A program made the position numbers and the translations under genes. From Lawsonibacter sp. (GTDB taxonomy: Bacteria; Bacillota; Clostridia; Oscillospirales; Oscillospiraceae), in assembly GCA_022801435.1 (NCBI GenBank), contig JAAWSG010000009.1, positions 1 to 56,382 on the forward strand: DNA of 56,382 nt, given 5' to 3'. Under the pieces are notes generated by a model. The model saw only the letters and a program-made list of their open reading frames with translations, was not told where the DNA came from and made no database searches. Shown here piece after piece: positions 7,004 to 15,270 of the stretch (its first letter is position 1; every line of letters starts with the position of its first letter).

Positions 7004-8782
7004 ATGAAGGGAGCGCAGAAGAAGCCCAGCCCGGCCCTGGAGGCGTTTCAGGCGGGGGTGGGGCTGGTGAAGCAAAACCCCGTGCTGGGCAGTCTGATGG
7101 AGCGTGCAACCCCCCACTTTGACGACAGCTACCCCATGGCCCGGGAGGACTGGGCCTGGGTGGACGCCAACGGGCACATCTATGCCAACAGCCACCGCCG
7201 GGCCGCCCCCCAGGATTGGGCCTACGTGCTGGCCCACTGTCTGCTCCACCTGGCCCTGGACCACATCCGGGAGGACCGGGAGGGGGACCCGCTGTGGAAC
7301 GCCGCCTGTGACTGCATCGCCGCCCGGTATCTGGCCGACCTCCACCTGGGCGCGCCCCCGGGGGAGCTGGCCTACCCTCTGCCGTCCAACGCCCGGGAGG
7401 AGGAGAAGCTCTATCTCTGGCTGAAGGAGCACCGGGATTCTGCCTATTTCCGCTTCTCCACCATGAGCGGCGGCAGGGCGGATATGGCGTGGCGGACACG
7501 TGTCAACCAAGTCCGGAGGACCACCCCCACCGACTGGAGGAAGCTCTTTGCCGAGAGCCTTCGGGACTCCCTCCGCGCCGCGGTGGACTACGCCGGGGGC
7601 ATCCGGAGCGAGCCGGGAGCGCGCAAAAAAATGGGCCCCATCCAGCGGGCCCGGGAGTGGTTCCTGTCCAGCTACCCCCTGCTGGGGGGCGTGGCCTCGG
7701 GGTTCGCGCTGGTGGACGACCCCCTGGCGGTCCAGCGGCTGGATGTCCCGGTGGCGGCCATCTCGGTCCACATGCGGGAGCTCTACGTCAACCCCGCCGC
7801 CCGCCTGACTGAACAGGAGTGGCGGTTCGTCCTGGCCCACGAGTACCTCCACGCCGCCCTCTGCCACGAGCAGCGGCTGGAAAAGCGGGATCCGGAGCTG
7901 TGGAACGTGGCCTGCGACTACGTCATCAACCAGTGGCTCCGGGACATGGAGGTGGGCCAGATGCCCGAGGGGCTGCTCTTCGACCCGGAGCTGAAGGGCC
8001 TGTCCGCCGAGAGCATCTACGACCTGCTGGCCGCCAACCTGCGGCAGTACAGGCGCATGGCCCAGCACGACATCCTCTTCGGTCCCCCGGATTGGCAGGG
8101 CTCCCGGGACTTTATGGACCTGGACGCCTGGTGTCGCTCCGCCATCCAGCGGGGGCTGGACTACCATCAGGGCCACGGGCGGGGCTTTCTGCCCCAGGGG
8201 CTGGTGGAGGAGATCCGGGCCCTGTCCCAGCCCCCCATTCCCTGGGACGTGAGGCTGGCCCGGTGGTTCGACGAGCGGTTCGAGCCCCTGGAGAAGCGCC
8301 GCACCTACGCCCGCCTCAGCCGGAGGCAGCCGGCCACTCCGGATATCCCCCGCCCCTCCTGGCGCTATGAGGAGGCGGCCCAGGCGGGTCGGACCTTTGG
8401 CGTGCTGCTGGATACCTCCGGCTCCATGGACCGCAGTCTGCTGGCGGCGGCTCTGGGGGCCATTGCCAGCTACAGCGCCGCCCGGGACGTGAACCGGGTG
8501 CGGGTGGTCTTCTGCGATGCCGCCCCCTACGACCAGGGCTATCTGGAGGCCGCCGCCATCGCCGGCAGCGTCAGGGTCCGGGGGCGGGGCGGCACGGTGC
8601 TCCAGCCCGGGGTGGAGCTGCTGGAGCGCGCCTCCGACTTCCCCAAGGACGCCCCCCTGCTCATAATCACCGACTGCGAGTGCGACCGGCTCAACCTCTT
8701 TGGCCGGGACCACGCCTTTCTGGTTCCCAGGGGGCGGCATTTGCCCTTCCCCCCCAAGGGGCCGGTGTTCTATCTGGAATAG
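7004..8782 (+). CDS. VWA-like protein with tandem DUF2201-type metallopeptidase domains
   Basis: About 592 residues. The C-terminal third is a VWA-like domain with the MIDAS motif DTSGS (about residues 470-474) and a later ITDCECDR segment. The N-terminal part appears to contain the same putative metallopeptidase module twice. One copy, near residue 78, reads AHCLLHLALDH then DPLWNAACDCIA. The other, near residue 279, reads AHEYLHAALCH then DPELWNVACDYVI. The second keeps a zincin-like HExxH; the first has Cys in place of Glu and is presumably not catalytic. The ATG at 7004 has GAGGGG ahead of it; a GTG at 6992 overlapping the MoxR stop is the alternative. Working with the upstream MoxR ATPase is inferred from the gene pair. 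Confidence 0.85.
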   Translation: MKGAQKKPSPALEAFQAGVGLVKQNPVLGSLMERATPHFDDSYPMAREDWAWVDANGHIYANSHRRAAPQDWAYVLAHCLLHLALDHIREDREGDPLWNAACDCIAARYLADLHLGAPPGELAYPLPSNAREEEKLYLWLKEHRDSAYFRFSTMSGGRADMAWRTRVNQVRRTTPTDWRKLFAESLRDSLRAAVDYAGGIRSEPGARKKMGPIQRAREWFLSSYPLLGGVASGFALVDDPLAVQRLDVPVAAISVHMRELYVNPAARLTEQEWRFVLAHEYLHAALCHEQRLEKRDPELWNVACDYVINQWLRDMEVGQMPEGLLFDPELKGLSAESIYDLLAANLRQYRRMAQHDILFGPPDWQGSRDFMDLDAWCRSAIQRGLDYHQGHGRGFLPQGLVEEIRALSQPPIPWDVRLARWFDERFEPLEKRRTYARLSRRQPATPDIPRPSWRYEEAAQAGRTFGVLLDTSGSMDRSLLAAALGAIASYSAARDVNRVRVVFCDAAPYDQGYLEAAAIAGSVRVRGRGGTVLQPGVELLERASDFPKDAPLLIITDCECDRLNLFGRDHAFLVPRGRHLPFPPKGPVFYLE

Positions 8783-8800
8783 CGCGGGGCGGGAATCCCT

Positions 8801-9664
8801 CTAGGCGGGGGAGATGATGGTGGTATAGCGCAGGGTCTCGGATGTACCGGGGGCCAGGCGGCGGATGCCCGGCTTCTCCCCCAGCTCCCGGCCCATAAAT
8901 ACCCCGTCAGGCAGGGAGGACCAGGGCTCGATACAGACAAAGCCGGGGTCAAACGCCAGGTCCGGGGTCCACACCCCCATGTAGGGGAAGTCCGGGGCCT
9001 GAATGGTGACCTCTCCCCGGCCGGTGCTCAGCCTGGCGCAGCCCGGGTTGTCAAAAATGATGGTGTCCCGGTCGTAGGTCATGGGGGTGAGGAGGAGATA
9101 GGACGAGACCTCCCGGTCCTTGGGGGTGAGCATACTCTCCTCATTCATGCCGTAGAGGGACAGTTCCTCCACATCCCCCGGCTTTTTCCGGAAAACCTGG
9201 ATGGAGTCCGCCCGGGTGCAGGCCAGGAAGCCGTCGTGGGCCCCCAGCTCGTAGAGCAGCTCCTCCTCCGACCGGTTCTCCACCGTCACCGCCTTCTCCA
9301 AGGAATTCTCCTCCAGCCGGTAGGAGACGGTGAGGGCGAAGGAGAAGGGGTACACCCTCCTGGTCTCCGGGCTGTCGGTGAGCCGGAAGGAGAGCGCCTC
9401 CCCGCCCTCCGCCCCCAGGACCTCAAACAGGCAGTCCCGGGCGAAGCCGTGGTTGGTGATCTGATAGGGCTCCCCATTCAGCAGGTAAGTCCCCTCCCGC
9501 AGGCGGCCAATGACGGGGAAGAGGATGGGGGCCCGTCTCGGCCAGCTGGCCGGGCTCCCCTGCCACAGAAACTCCCGGCCCTGGCTGTCCCGGATGGAGG
9601 CCAGCTGGGCCCCCAGGTCCTCAATTTGGACGGTCAGGCAGCGGTTTTGGATGGTGTAAATCAT
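8801..9664 (-). CDS. Aldose 1-epimerase (galactose mutarotase-like)
   Basis: A 287-residue protein of the aldose-1-epimerase superfamily. Conserved segments include LGAQLASIRDSQGREFLW near the start, the catalytic-type NHGFARDC (residues about 79-86), ELGAHDGF, and a C-terminal CIEPWSSLPD with the expected glutamate. It interconverts alpha and beta anomers of free aldoses in the cytoplasm. Start 9664 overlaps the Nudix stop as ATGA, so it is the distal gene of the regulator-kinase-HtrA operon. Its metabolic link to that stress-type operon is unclear and may be incidental. Confidence 0.85.
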   Translation of the reverse strand: MIYTIQNRCLTVQIEDLGAQLASIRDSQGREFLWQGSPASWPRRAPILFPVIGRLREGTYLLNGEPYQITNHGFARDCLFEVLGAEGGEALSFRLTDSPETRRVYPFSFALTVSYRLEENSLEKAVTVENRSEEELLYELGAHDGFLACTRADSIQVFRKKPGDVEELSLYGMNEESMLTPKDREVSSYLLLTPMTYDRDTIIFDNPGCARLSTGRGEVTIQAPDFPYMGVWTPDLAFDPGFVCIEPWSSLPDGVFMGRELGEKPGIRRLAPGTSETLRYTTIISPA

Positions 9665-10137
9665 ACGCTCTCCTCCCGAATTGTGGTTCCGTTCAGCGCC
9701 GCGAAGACCAGCCTGTCCCCCTCGTAGCACAGTTTTAGGGAGAAGAAGGGCGCGTCCTGCCACAGCAGCTTCAGAAAGATCTCATCCCCCTCCCAGTGGG
9801 GGATTTTTAGCAGCTCCTCCCGGGGCAGCCACTCCAGCACCCCCTCGGCGCACTCCCTGGGCTCCCCCTGGGCGCTCTCAGCGGTGAACAGGTGCATATA
9901 CTCGGTGGGCCAGCGGTCGGAGATGAAGGTAATGATCCCCCGGAAGCGCAGGTTTTCCGGAACCAGGCCGGTCTCCTCCTCCACCTCCCGCCGGACGCAG
10001 TCCTCCGGGCTCTCCTTGTCCTCGAACTTGCCCCCCACGCCGATCCACTTGTCCTGATTCAGGTCGTTTTTCTTCTTGATCCGGTGGAGCATCAGATACC
10101 GCTCCCCCCGGCGCAGATAGCACAGTGTGGTGTTCAT
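9661..10137 (-). CDS. Nudix hydrolase (MutT/8-oxo-dGTP-type)
   Basis: A 158-residue Nudix protein. The Nudix box is complete: GGKFEDKESPEDCVRRE followed by VEEETGLV, supplying the metal-binding glutamates. The N-terminus MNTTLCYLRRGERYLMLHR resembles the 8-oxo-dGTP diphosphatase branch of clostridia, so nucleotide-pool sanitation is the best guess. The ATG at 10137 is preferred with a GGGGG site about ten bases upstream; a TTG nine bases earlier is possible. It starts five bases after the HtrA stop and overlaps the mutarotase gene downstream. Confidence 0.85.
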   Translation of the reverse strand: MNTTLCYLRRGERYLMLHRIKKKNDLNQDKWIGVGGKFEDKESPEDCVRREVEEETGLVPENLRFRGIITFISDRWPTEYMHLFTAESAQGEPRECAEGVLEWLPREELLKIPHWEGDEIFLKLLWQDAPFFSLKLCYEGDRLVFAALNGTTIREESV

Positions 10138-10142
10138 CCTGC

Positions 10143-11375
10143 TCAATCCCCCAATTCCGCGTCCACCAGGGCCACCTCCAGGGTGTAGGACACCCCGTCC
10201 CGGAGGAAGGTGACCGTCACCTTGTCCCCCGGCCCCAGCCCCTGCTTGGTCCGGGACAGCTCCTGGACGCTGTTCACCGGCTGGCCGTTGATGGCCTGAA
10301 TGATGTCCCCGGGGCGCATCCCCTGGGCCAGGGCGTCGCTGTTTTCCTCCAAGGAGAGGAGCTCCAGCCCCCCCCCCTCCACCGGGATGGTGGAGACCGA
10401 GAAGCCGAATACCCCCAGCCGGACCTCATTGCCGGCGATGAGCTGCTCGGCCACATACTTCACCCGGGCGGAGGGGATGGCGAACCCCATGGACTCCGCG
10501 GAGCCGTCCTCCGCCAGGACCTTGATGGTGGTCACCCCCACCACCTGCCCGTACTGGTTGAACAGCGGGCCTCCGGAGTTGCCGAAGTTGATGGCGGCGC
10601 TGGTCTGAATCAGGGTCATGTTCACCCCGTCCACATCCATCTCCCGGTCCAGGGCGGAGATGATGCCGTCGGTAAAGGTCCCCTGATAGCCCAGGGAGTC
10701 CCCCAGGGCGGCCACCGGGTCTCCGCAGCGCAGCGCCCCCGAGTCCCCGAACCGGGCGGGGGTCAGGCCGCCGGCGTCAATTTTCAGCACCGCCAGGTCC
10801 TCCCGGGCGTCGAAGCCCACCAGTCCGGCTGCGAAGGTGCGGTTGTCGTGGAGGCGCACCAGGACCTCCCGGGCCCCGGCCACCACGTGGGCGTTGGTCA
10901 GGATGCAGCCGTCCTCTGTCAGGACCACCCCGCTGCCCGTCCCGTAGCCGTCCGGAGCCCGGGAGGCGATGGAGACGAAGGAGCGGATGTTTTGTTCATA
11001 GATCTGGGTGTAGGTCAGCGCCTGCTCCCCGGCGGGCAGAAGGGGGATGTCCACCGGTCCGGACAGCTCCTCGGGCCGGATGGAGGGGGGCTCGGTGCTG
11101 AACTCCCGGCTCCGGCTTTCCTCCTCCCCCCTGGAGGAGAAGAGCTCAGGGGTCATGGGGAGCCGTCCGGACAGGGCGATGGTCACCATACAGGCCGCGG
11201 CCACCAGGACCACCAGTCCCAGGAAGCCGGGCCAGCGCCGCCTGCGCCGCTTCTTTACCCGGAGAGCGGGACGCCTGGCCCCGGGCGGGACCCAGACGGC
11301 GCGCTGTCCGGGCACAGGGGGCGCGGGCTGCTCCCAGGGTCCGCCCTGCCACAGGCCATCAGTTCGGTCATCCAT
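10143..11375 (-). CDS. htrA: HtrA/DegP-like membrane-anchored serine protease
   Basis: A 410-residue trypsin-like protease with a proline-rich cytoplasmic tail, a KKRRRRR stop followed by one membrane anchor (about 49-69), an acidic linker, a protease domain and a C-terminal PDZ domain. The catalytic triad is visible: His163 in TNAHVV, Asp193 in REDLAVLKI and Ser267 in GNSGGPL. It would degrade or refold misfolded proteins outside the membrane. GGAGGT lies six bases before the ATG at 11375 but directly abuts the alternative ATG at 11381, which decides the start. It follows a histidine kinase and response regulator in one operon, the arrangement expected for envelope-stress control. Confidence 0.9.
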   Translation of the reverse strand: MDDRTDGLWQGGPWEQPAPPVPGQRAVWVPPGARRPALRVKKRRRRRWPGFLGLVVLVAAACMVTIALSGRLPMTPELFSSRGEEESRSREFSTEPPSIRPEELSGPVDIPLLPAGEQALTYTQIYEQNIRSFVSIASRAPDGYGTGSGVVLTEDGCILTNAHVVAGAREVLVRLHDNRTFAAGLVGFDAREDLAVLKIDAGGLTPARFGDSGALRCGDPVAALGDSLGYQGTFTDGIISALDREMDVDGVNMTLIQTSAAINFGNSGGPLFNQYGQVVGVTTIKVLAEDGSAESMGFAIPSARVKYVAEQLIAGNEVRLGVFGFSVSTIPVEGGGLELLSLEENSDALAQGMRPGDIIQAINGQPVNSVQELSRTKQGLGPGDKVTVTFLRDGVSYTLEVALVDAELGD

Positions 11376-11420
11376 AATCATACCTCCGAATCTCTGCTGA
11401 ATCCGCATACCGGATCTGTG

Positions 11421-12857
11421 CTATGCCAGGGTCAGGGTAAACTGGAACTGGGTCACACCGTCCTCGCTGGTGACGGTGATGTTCTCCTTCAGGCTGCCCA
11501 GGATGGTTTTGACGATATACAGCCCCAGCCCTACCCCCTCCCGGTCCATGGAGCGGGAGTAGTCCGCCTTATGGAACCGCTCGAAGAGGAGGGGCAGCTC
11601 GTCCGGCGGGATGGTGGCCCCCAGGTTCCGGATGGAGGTGACCGCCTTGCCGTCCTTTTTGACAATCTGGACGGTGATGGCGGTCCCGGCGGCGGCGAAT
11701 TTGGCCGCGTTGTCCAGAAGGTTGTAGCACACCTGGGTGACCGAGTCCGGCTCCCCCCACACCATCAGCTTCTCCTCGGGCATCTGGACCTCCACATCCA
11801 GCTTCCGGTCGTTGATCTTGCTCTCCAGGCTGATGAGCACCTGGGACATAAGCTCGGTCAGGTCGAAGATCTCCTGGGCGGTGACGGTGCTCTCCGCCAG
11901 GGCGTTGAGGCGGGACAGGTCCAGCATCCGCCGCACCAGACGGCTCAGGCGGCGGGTCTCGGAGACGATGATGGTCAGGGACTCCCGCTCCCGCTCCGGG
12001 GGGATGGTCCCGTCCAGAATGCCCTCGGCAAAGCCGGCGATGGTGGTCATGGGGGTCTTCAGCTCGTGGGAGACGTTGGCAATAAACTCCGCCCGGTGGC
12101 TCTCCACCTTCTCCAGGGAGTTGGCCATGGAGTTGAAGGCCTCCGCCAGGGCGCTGACCTCGTCGCAGCGGTCCTCATAGCCGGTGACCCGGACATCGAA
12201 TTCCCCCTGTCCGAACTTCCGCGCGGCCTCCGCCATCTCGTTCAGGGGCCGGGTCTGCCGGGCGGAGGTCAGGGTGCTGGCCACCACGGCGATGAGCAGC
12301 ACCACCACGGCGGAGAAGAAGAAAATGGTGGCGGTGTCCAGCCACATACCGGTGAGGTTGGAGGCGTCCGCCGCCACCAGCACCATCCCCCGGACCAGGG
12401 TCCGCTCTCCCAGCTCCGCCGCCACAGGCAGGGCGGTGAGGTAGCGGCGCTCCGGGTACAGCCCGTCCAGGTTGGTCAGCCCGCTGTAGGAGCCGTTCTC
12501 CATCACCTGGGTGACCAGGGACTGGGACAGGTAGTTGTTCTCGTAGGTATAGAAATTGCTCCCGTCGGTGGCGTAGATGATCTCCCCATCCGGGTTGGCC
12601 ACGATGATGTGGGCATCGGAAATCAGGGCGATGGAGGCCACATAGCTGCTGTAGAAGGTGTTTTGGATGGTGCGGTTCTGCTGGTAGTAGGTGTTGGTAA
12701 AGGTGGAGATATAGCCCGCGTTGCGCTGCACCGACTCCCGGGTCTCCTGAATGAGATACCGGTAGGTCAGCAGCATAAAGGCGGCGGACAGCAGGGTGAA
12801 GGACAGGGCCACAATGCTCACCATCATGGCCAGCTGCTTGCGGTAGAGCGAGTGCAT
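11421..12857 (-). CDS. Sensor histidine kinase (HAMP, HisKA, HATPase_c)
   Basis: A 478-residue membrane kinase. Transmembrane helices lie near residues 11-32 and 176-198, flanking an extracellular sensor domain of about 140 residues. A HAMP segment follows (RPLNEMAEAARKFGQGEF), then the phosphoacceptor box FIANVSHELKTPM (His264) and an ATPase domain with N-box LLDNAAKF and G-box GVGLGLYIVK. The ATG at 12857 follows GGGAGGAGG. It is 17 bases downstream of its OmpR-type regulator and just ahead of the HtrA protease, suggesting the extracellular domain senses envelope or secretion stress. The exact signal is not deducible. Confidence 0.92.
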   Translation of the reverse strand: MHSLYRKQLAMMVSIVALSFTLLSAAFMLLTYRYLIQETRESVQRNAGYISTFTNTYYQQNRTIQNTFYSSYVASIALISDAHIIVANPDGEIIYATDGSNFYTYENNYLSQSLVTQVMENGSYSGLTNLDGLYPERRYLTALPVAAELGERTLVRGMVLVAADASNLTGMWLDTATIFFFSAVVVLLIAVVASTLTSARQTRPLNEMAEAARKFGQGEFDVRVTGYEDRCDEVSALAEAFNSMANSLEKVESHRAEFIANVSHELKTPMTTIAGFAEGILDGTIPPERERESLTIIVSETRRLSRLVRRMLDLSRLNALAESTVTAQEIFDLTELMSQVLISLESKINDRKLDVEVQMPEEKLMVWGEPDSVTQVCYNLLDNAAKFAAAGTAITVQIVKKDGKAVTSIRNLGATIPPDELPLLFERFHKADYSRSMDREGVGLGLYIVKTILGSLKENITVTSEDGVTQFQFTLTLA

Positions 12858-12874
12858 GACGCCTCCTCCCCGGC

Positions 12875-13567
12875 TCACGCCGCGGCCCCCAGCTCGAACT
12901 TGTAGCCCACGCCCCACACGGTCTTCAGCCGCCACTGGTCACTGACCCCCTCCAACTTCTCCCGCAGGCGCTTAATATGGACATCCACCGTGCGGCTGTC
13001 CCCAAAGTAGTCAAAGCCCCACACCTCGTCCAGCAGCTGGTTGCGGGTAAAGACCCGGTTGGGGGAGGCGGCCAGGTGAAAGAGCAGCTCCAGCTCCTTG
13101 GGGGGGGTGTCCACCCGCTGTCCGTCCACCAGCAGCTCATAGGAGTCCAGGTTAATGACCAGCTTGTCAAAGGAGAGCTTTTTTTCTCCCTGCTCCTCCT
13201 CGTCCCCGGTGCGGCGGAGGACGGCGTGGATGCGGGCCAGGACCTCCTTCATCTCGAAGGGTTTTACGATATAGTCGTCCGCCCCCTGCTCCAGGCCGGA
13301 GACCTTGTCCTCGGTCTCCCCCTTGGCGGTGAGCATGATGACCGGGGTCTTATCCCCGTCTCGGATCTTTTTCAGCACCGACCAGCCGTCCATGATGGGC
13401 AGCATGATATCCAGCAGCACCAGGTCGGGCCGGAAGGAGCGGAAGAGCTCCACCCCCTTGCCTCCGTCCTTGGCGACCTGGGTCTCGAAGCCCTCTTTCT
13501 CCAGGTAGAGGTGGAGCAGCTCTGCGATATTGCCGTCGTCCTCTACAATCAGAACCTTTTTGGGCAT
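12875..13567 (-). CDS. OmpR-family response regulator
   Basis: A complete 230-residue regulator. The receiver domain has the acidic pair ED-D at 9-11, phosphoacceptor Asp53 (LLDIMLPIMD) and Lys102 in IVKPFEM. The C-terminal winged helix shows the recognition region DSRTVDVHIKRLREKLE and ends GVGYKFELGAAA. GAGGTG lies upstream of the ATG. As first gene of the operon with its kinase and HtrA, it probably autoregulates and controls htrA. A TATAAT (13634-13639 on the minus strand) lies about 65 bases upstream, with only a weak -35. Confidence 0.93.
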   Translation of the reverse strand: MPKKVLIVEDDGNIAELLHLYLEKEGFETQVAKDGGKGVELFRSFRPDLVLLDIMLPIMDGWSVLKKIRDGDKTPVIMLTAKGETEDKVSGLEQGADDYIVKPFEMKEVLARIHAVLRRTGDEEEQGEKKLSFDKLVINLDSYELLVDGQRVDTPPKELELLFHLAASPNRVFTRNQLLDEVWGFDYFGDSRTVDVHIKRLREKLEGVSDQWRLKTVWGVGYKFELGAAA

Positions 13568-13633
13568 ACATCAGCACCTCGTTTTCGATATGTCAGGCGC
13601 GGCGCGCCGGCCTGCGCGGGTCAGGATACCTCT

Positions 13634-13639
13634 ATTATA
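13634..13639 (-). promoter_or_regulatory. -10 element of the two-component/HtrA operon
   Basis: A perfect TATAAT on the minus strand with no convincing -35 at 16-18 bases, as is common for promoters that need an activator. Phosphorylated OmpR-type regulator could supply that (inference). Confidence 0.4.
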
Positions 13640-13675
13640 ACGCAAACCTGACAGCTTGGGTGAATTTTTTGTGAA

Positions 13676-14845
13676 TTACGTCCCATCCGCCACGCAGGAG
13701 TGGTCCACCTGGATGACCGGGAAATACCGGCCGGACAGCTCCCGGATGAGGGCGGACAGCTGGGCGTCCAGCTCGCTGTCGGACAGCCGGAAGCCGTAGG
13801 GGGCCACCACGTCAAAGAGGAGGTTGGTGTGCATGGGGCCGGCGGTGATGCGGAAGTCGTGGATGGACAGCGCCGGGTCCAGCCGCCGGGCCAGCCCCTC
13901 CACCTGTTTCCGGAGCTCCTCGGTGCTGCCGTCCCGGACCACCGGGTCCATGTGGATGCAGGTCTCGATGCGGTGCTTGTCTTTCAGCTCCCGCTCGATG
14001 TGGTCAATGACGTCGTGGAGGACCAGAAAATCCCCATCGGCCGGGACCTCGGCGTGGAGGGACATCATGGCTCTGCCCGGCCCGTAGTCGTGGTAGACCA
14101 GGTCGTGGATGCCCAGGATGTAGTCGTGCCCCAGGATGAGGCGGTCTATGTCCTCAGCCAGGGCCCGGTCCATGGGGCGGCCCAGCAGAGGGTCGACGGT
14201 GTCCTTGGCCGCCCCCCAGCCTGTGCGGAGGATAAACAGCGCCACCCCCAGGCCCAGCCAGCCGTCCAGGGGCAGGGAGAGCCAGCCTCCCGCCAGCAGG
14301 CCCAGCAGCAGGATGCCGGTCCCCGCCGCGTCGGACAGGGAGTCCGCCGCCGTCGCCGCCAGGGCCGCGGACGCAATCCGCCGGGACAGGTTCTGGTTGA
14401 ACCAAAACATCCCCAGCTTGACCCCAATGGAAAGGGCCAGGATGACCGCCGTCAGGGTGGAGAACACCACCGGCTCCGGGTGGAGGATTTTCTGGAGGGA
14501 GGTCTGGGCCAGCTCCACCCCCACCATCAGGATGAGGACCGCCACCGCCAGACCCGCCAGATACTCCATCCGCCCGTGGCCGAAGGGGTGCTCCTTGTCC
14601 GCCTCCCGCCCCGCCAGCCGGAAGCCCACCAGGGTGACCACCGAGGAGGCCGCGTCCGACAGGTTGTTGAAGGCGTCGGCGGTGACGGCGATGGAGGCGG
14701 TGAGCACTCCCGCCAGCAGCTTGCCTGAAAAGAGGAGCAGATTGAGGGCGATCCCCACCCCGCCGGAGAGAATTCCGCACCGGGTCCGGGTCTCCGGCGA
14801 CCGAGGGTCCCCGCTCCGGAGACAAAAACGCTGAAAAAAGTCCAC
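13676..14845 (-). CDS. Cation diffusion facilitator (CDF) metal efflux transporter
   Basis: About 389 residues. The first 210 form the six-helix CDF membrane domain, with metal-site segments ADAFNNLSDAASS and ADSLSDAAG and the loop KEHPFGHGRMEY. The last 180 residues form the cytoplasmic domain, longer than in minimal CDF proteins, with HxH-rich strands (SLHAEV, CIHMDP, VDHSC). The family exports Zn2+, Mn2+, Fe2+ or Co2+ in exchange for protons; the DAFNN-type site suits the Mn/Fe-like branch but metal choice is not certain. Start is taken at a GTG (14845) ten bases after GAGGTG; another GTG at 14869 is possible. It has its own strong promoter and converges with nothing. Confidence 0.85.
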   Translation of the reverse strand: MDFFQRFCLRSGDPRSPETRTRCGILSGGVGIALNLLLFSGKLLAGVLTASIAVTADAFNNLSDAASSVVTLVGFRLAGREADKEHPFGHGRMEYLAGLAVAVLILMVGVELAQTSLQKILHPEPVVFSTLTAVILALSIGVKLGMFWFNQNLSRRIASAALAATAADSLSDAAGTGILLLGLLAGGWLSLPLDGWLGLGVALFILRTGWGAAKDTVDPLLGRPMDRALAEDIDRLILGHDYILGIHDLVYHDYGPGRAMMSLHAEVPADGDFLVLHDVIDHIERELKDKHRIETCIHMDPVVRDGSTEELRKQVEGLARRLDPALSIHDFRITAGPMHTNLLFDVVAPYGFRLSDSELDAQLSALIRELSGRYFPVIQVDHSCVADGT

Positions 14846-14913
14846 GAAAAGAAAGCACCTCGCAGTCACGATTTTAATGTGGAAATTTTAATATTTTGCA
14901 CTTTAATCTTAGT

Positions 14914-14942
14914 ATTATATCGTACAAAGTATGACAAGTCAA
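14914..14942 (-). promoter_or_regulatory. Strong sigma-A promoter for the CDF gene
   Basis: On the minus strand TTGACT (14937-14942) and TATAAT (14914-14919) are separated by exactly 17 bases. The start would lie near 14907. The leader is short, leaving no room for a manganese riboswitch. Confidence 0.75.
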
Positions 14943-15113
14943 GATAAGATTGCGACAAGAAATAGAAGTCGTGAATTTTTTCATGCAAAAAACCAGAACG
15001 GTGTTCAGTAAAGACACAGCTGTGCGTGAACCGCGTACATTTTCCCTCTTCAAAAATTTTGTAAAAAACGACGGTGCGTTTGGGGGTTGACAAACCTTTC
15101 CCCGTCAAATTGC

Positions 15114-15142
15114 TTGTAATCTCTCAGGATTTATGTTACAAT
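15114..15142 (+). promoter_or_regulatory. Promoter for the AbgT/M20 peptidase operon
   Basis: TTGTAA (15114-15119) and TACAAT (15137-15142) are 17 bases apart. The roughly 120-base leader includes a stem formed by GTTCCAT and ATGGAAC but no recognisable riboswitch. The AT-rich 14950-15110 between the divergent promoters has no other feature I can name. Confidence 0.6.
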
Positions 15143-15270
15143 GGGGCCTGCAATGTTCCATAATGGTACGGCGCACAGATGGAACGGAGAAGAAAGGAGG
15201 GCGTCTTTATTTTTTGCTGTGCGTCCTGGAAAAACACGTGGCCATTTCGATTTTTGAAGGAGAGTAGAAT

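Noticed and set aside
13674-14845. CDF gene as part of the two-component/HtrA operon
   Set aside because: It has its own strong promoter (14914-14942) and the response regulator has a TATAAT between the genes, so they are separate units.
15143-15270. THF-type riboswitch in the AbgT leader
   Set aside because: AbgT substrates relate to folate, but the leader does not show the THF riboswitch core; only a short hairpin is present.
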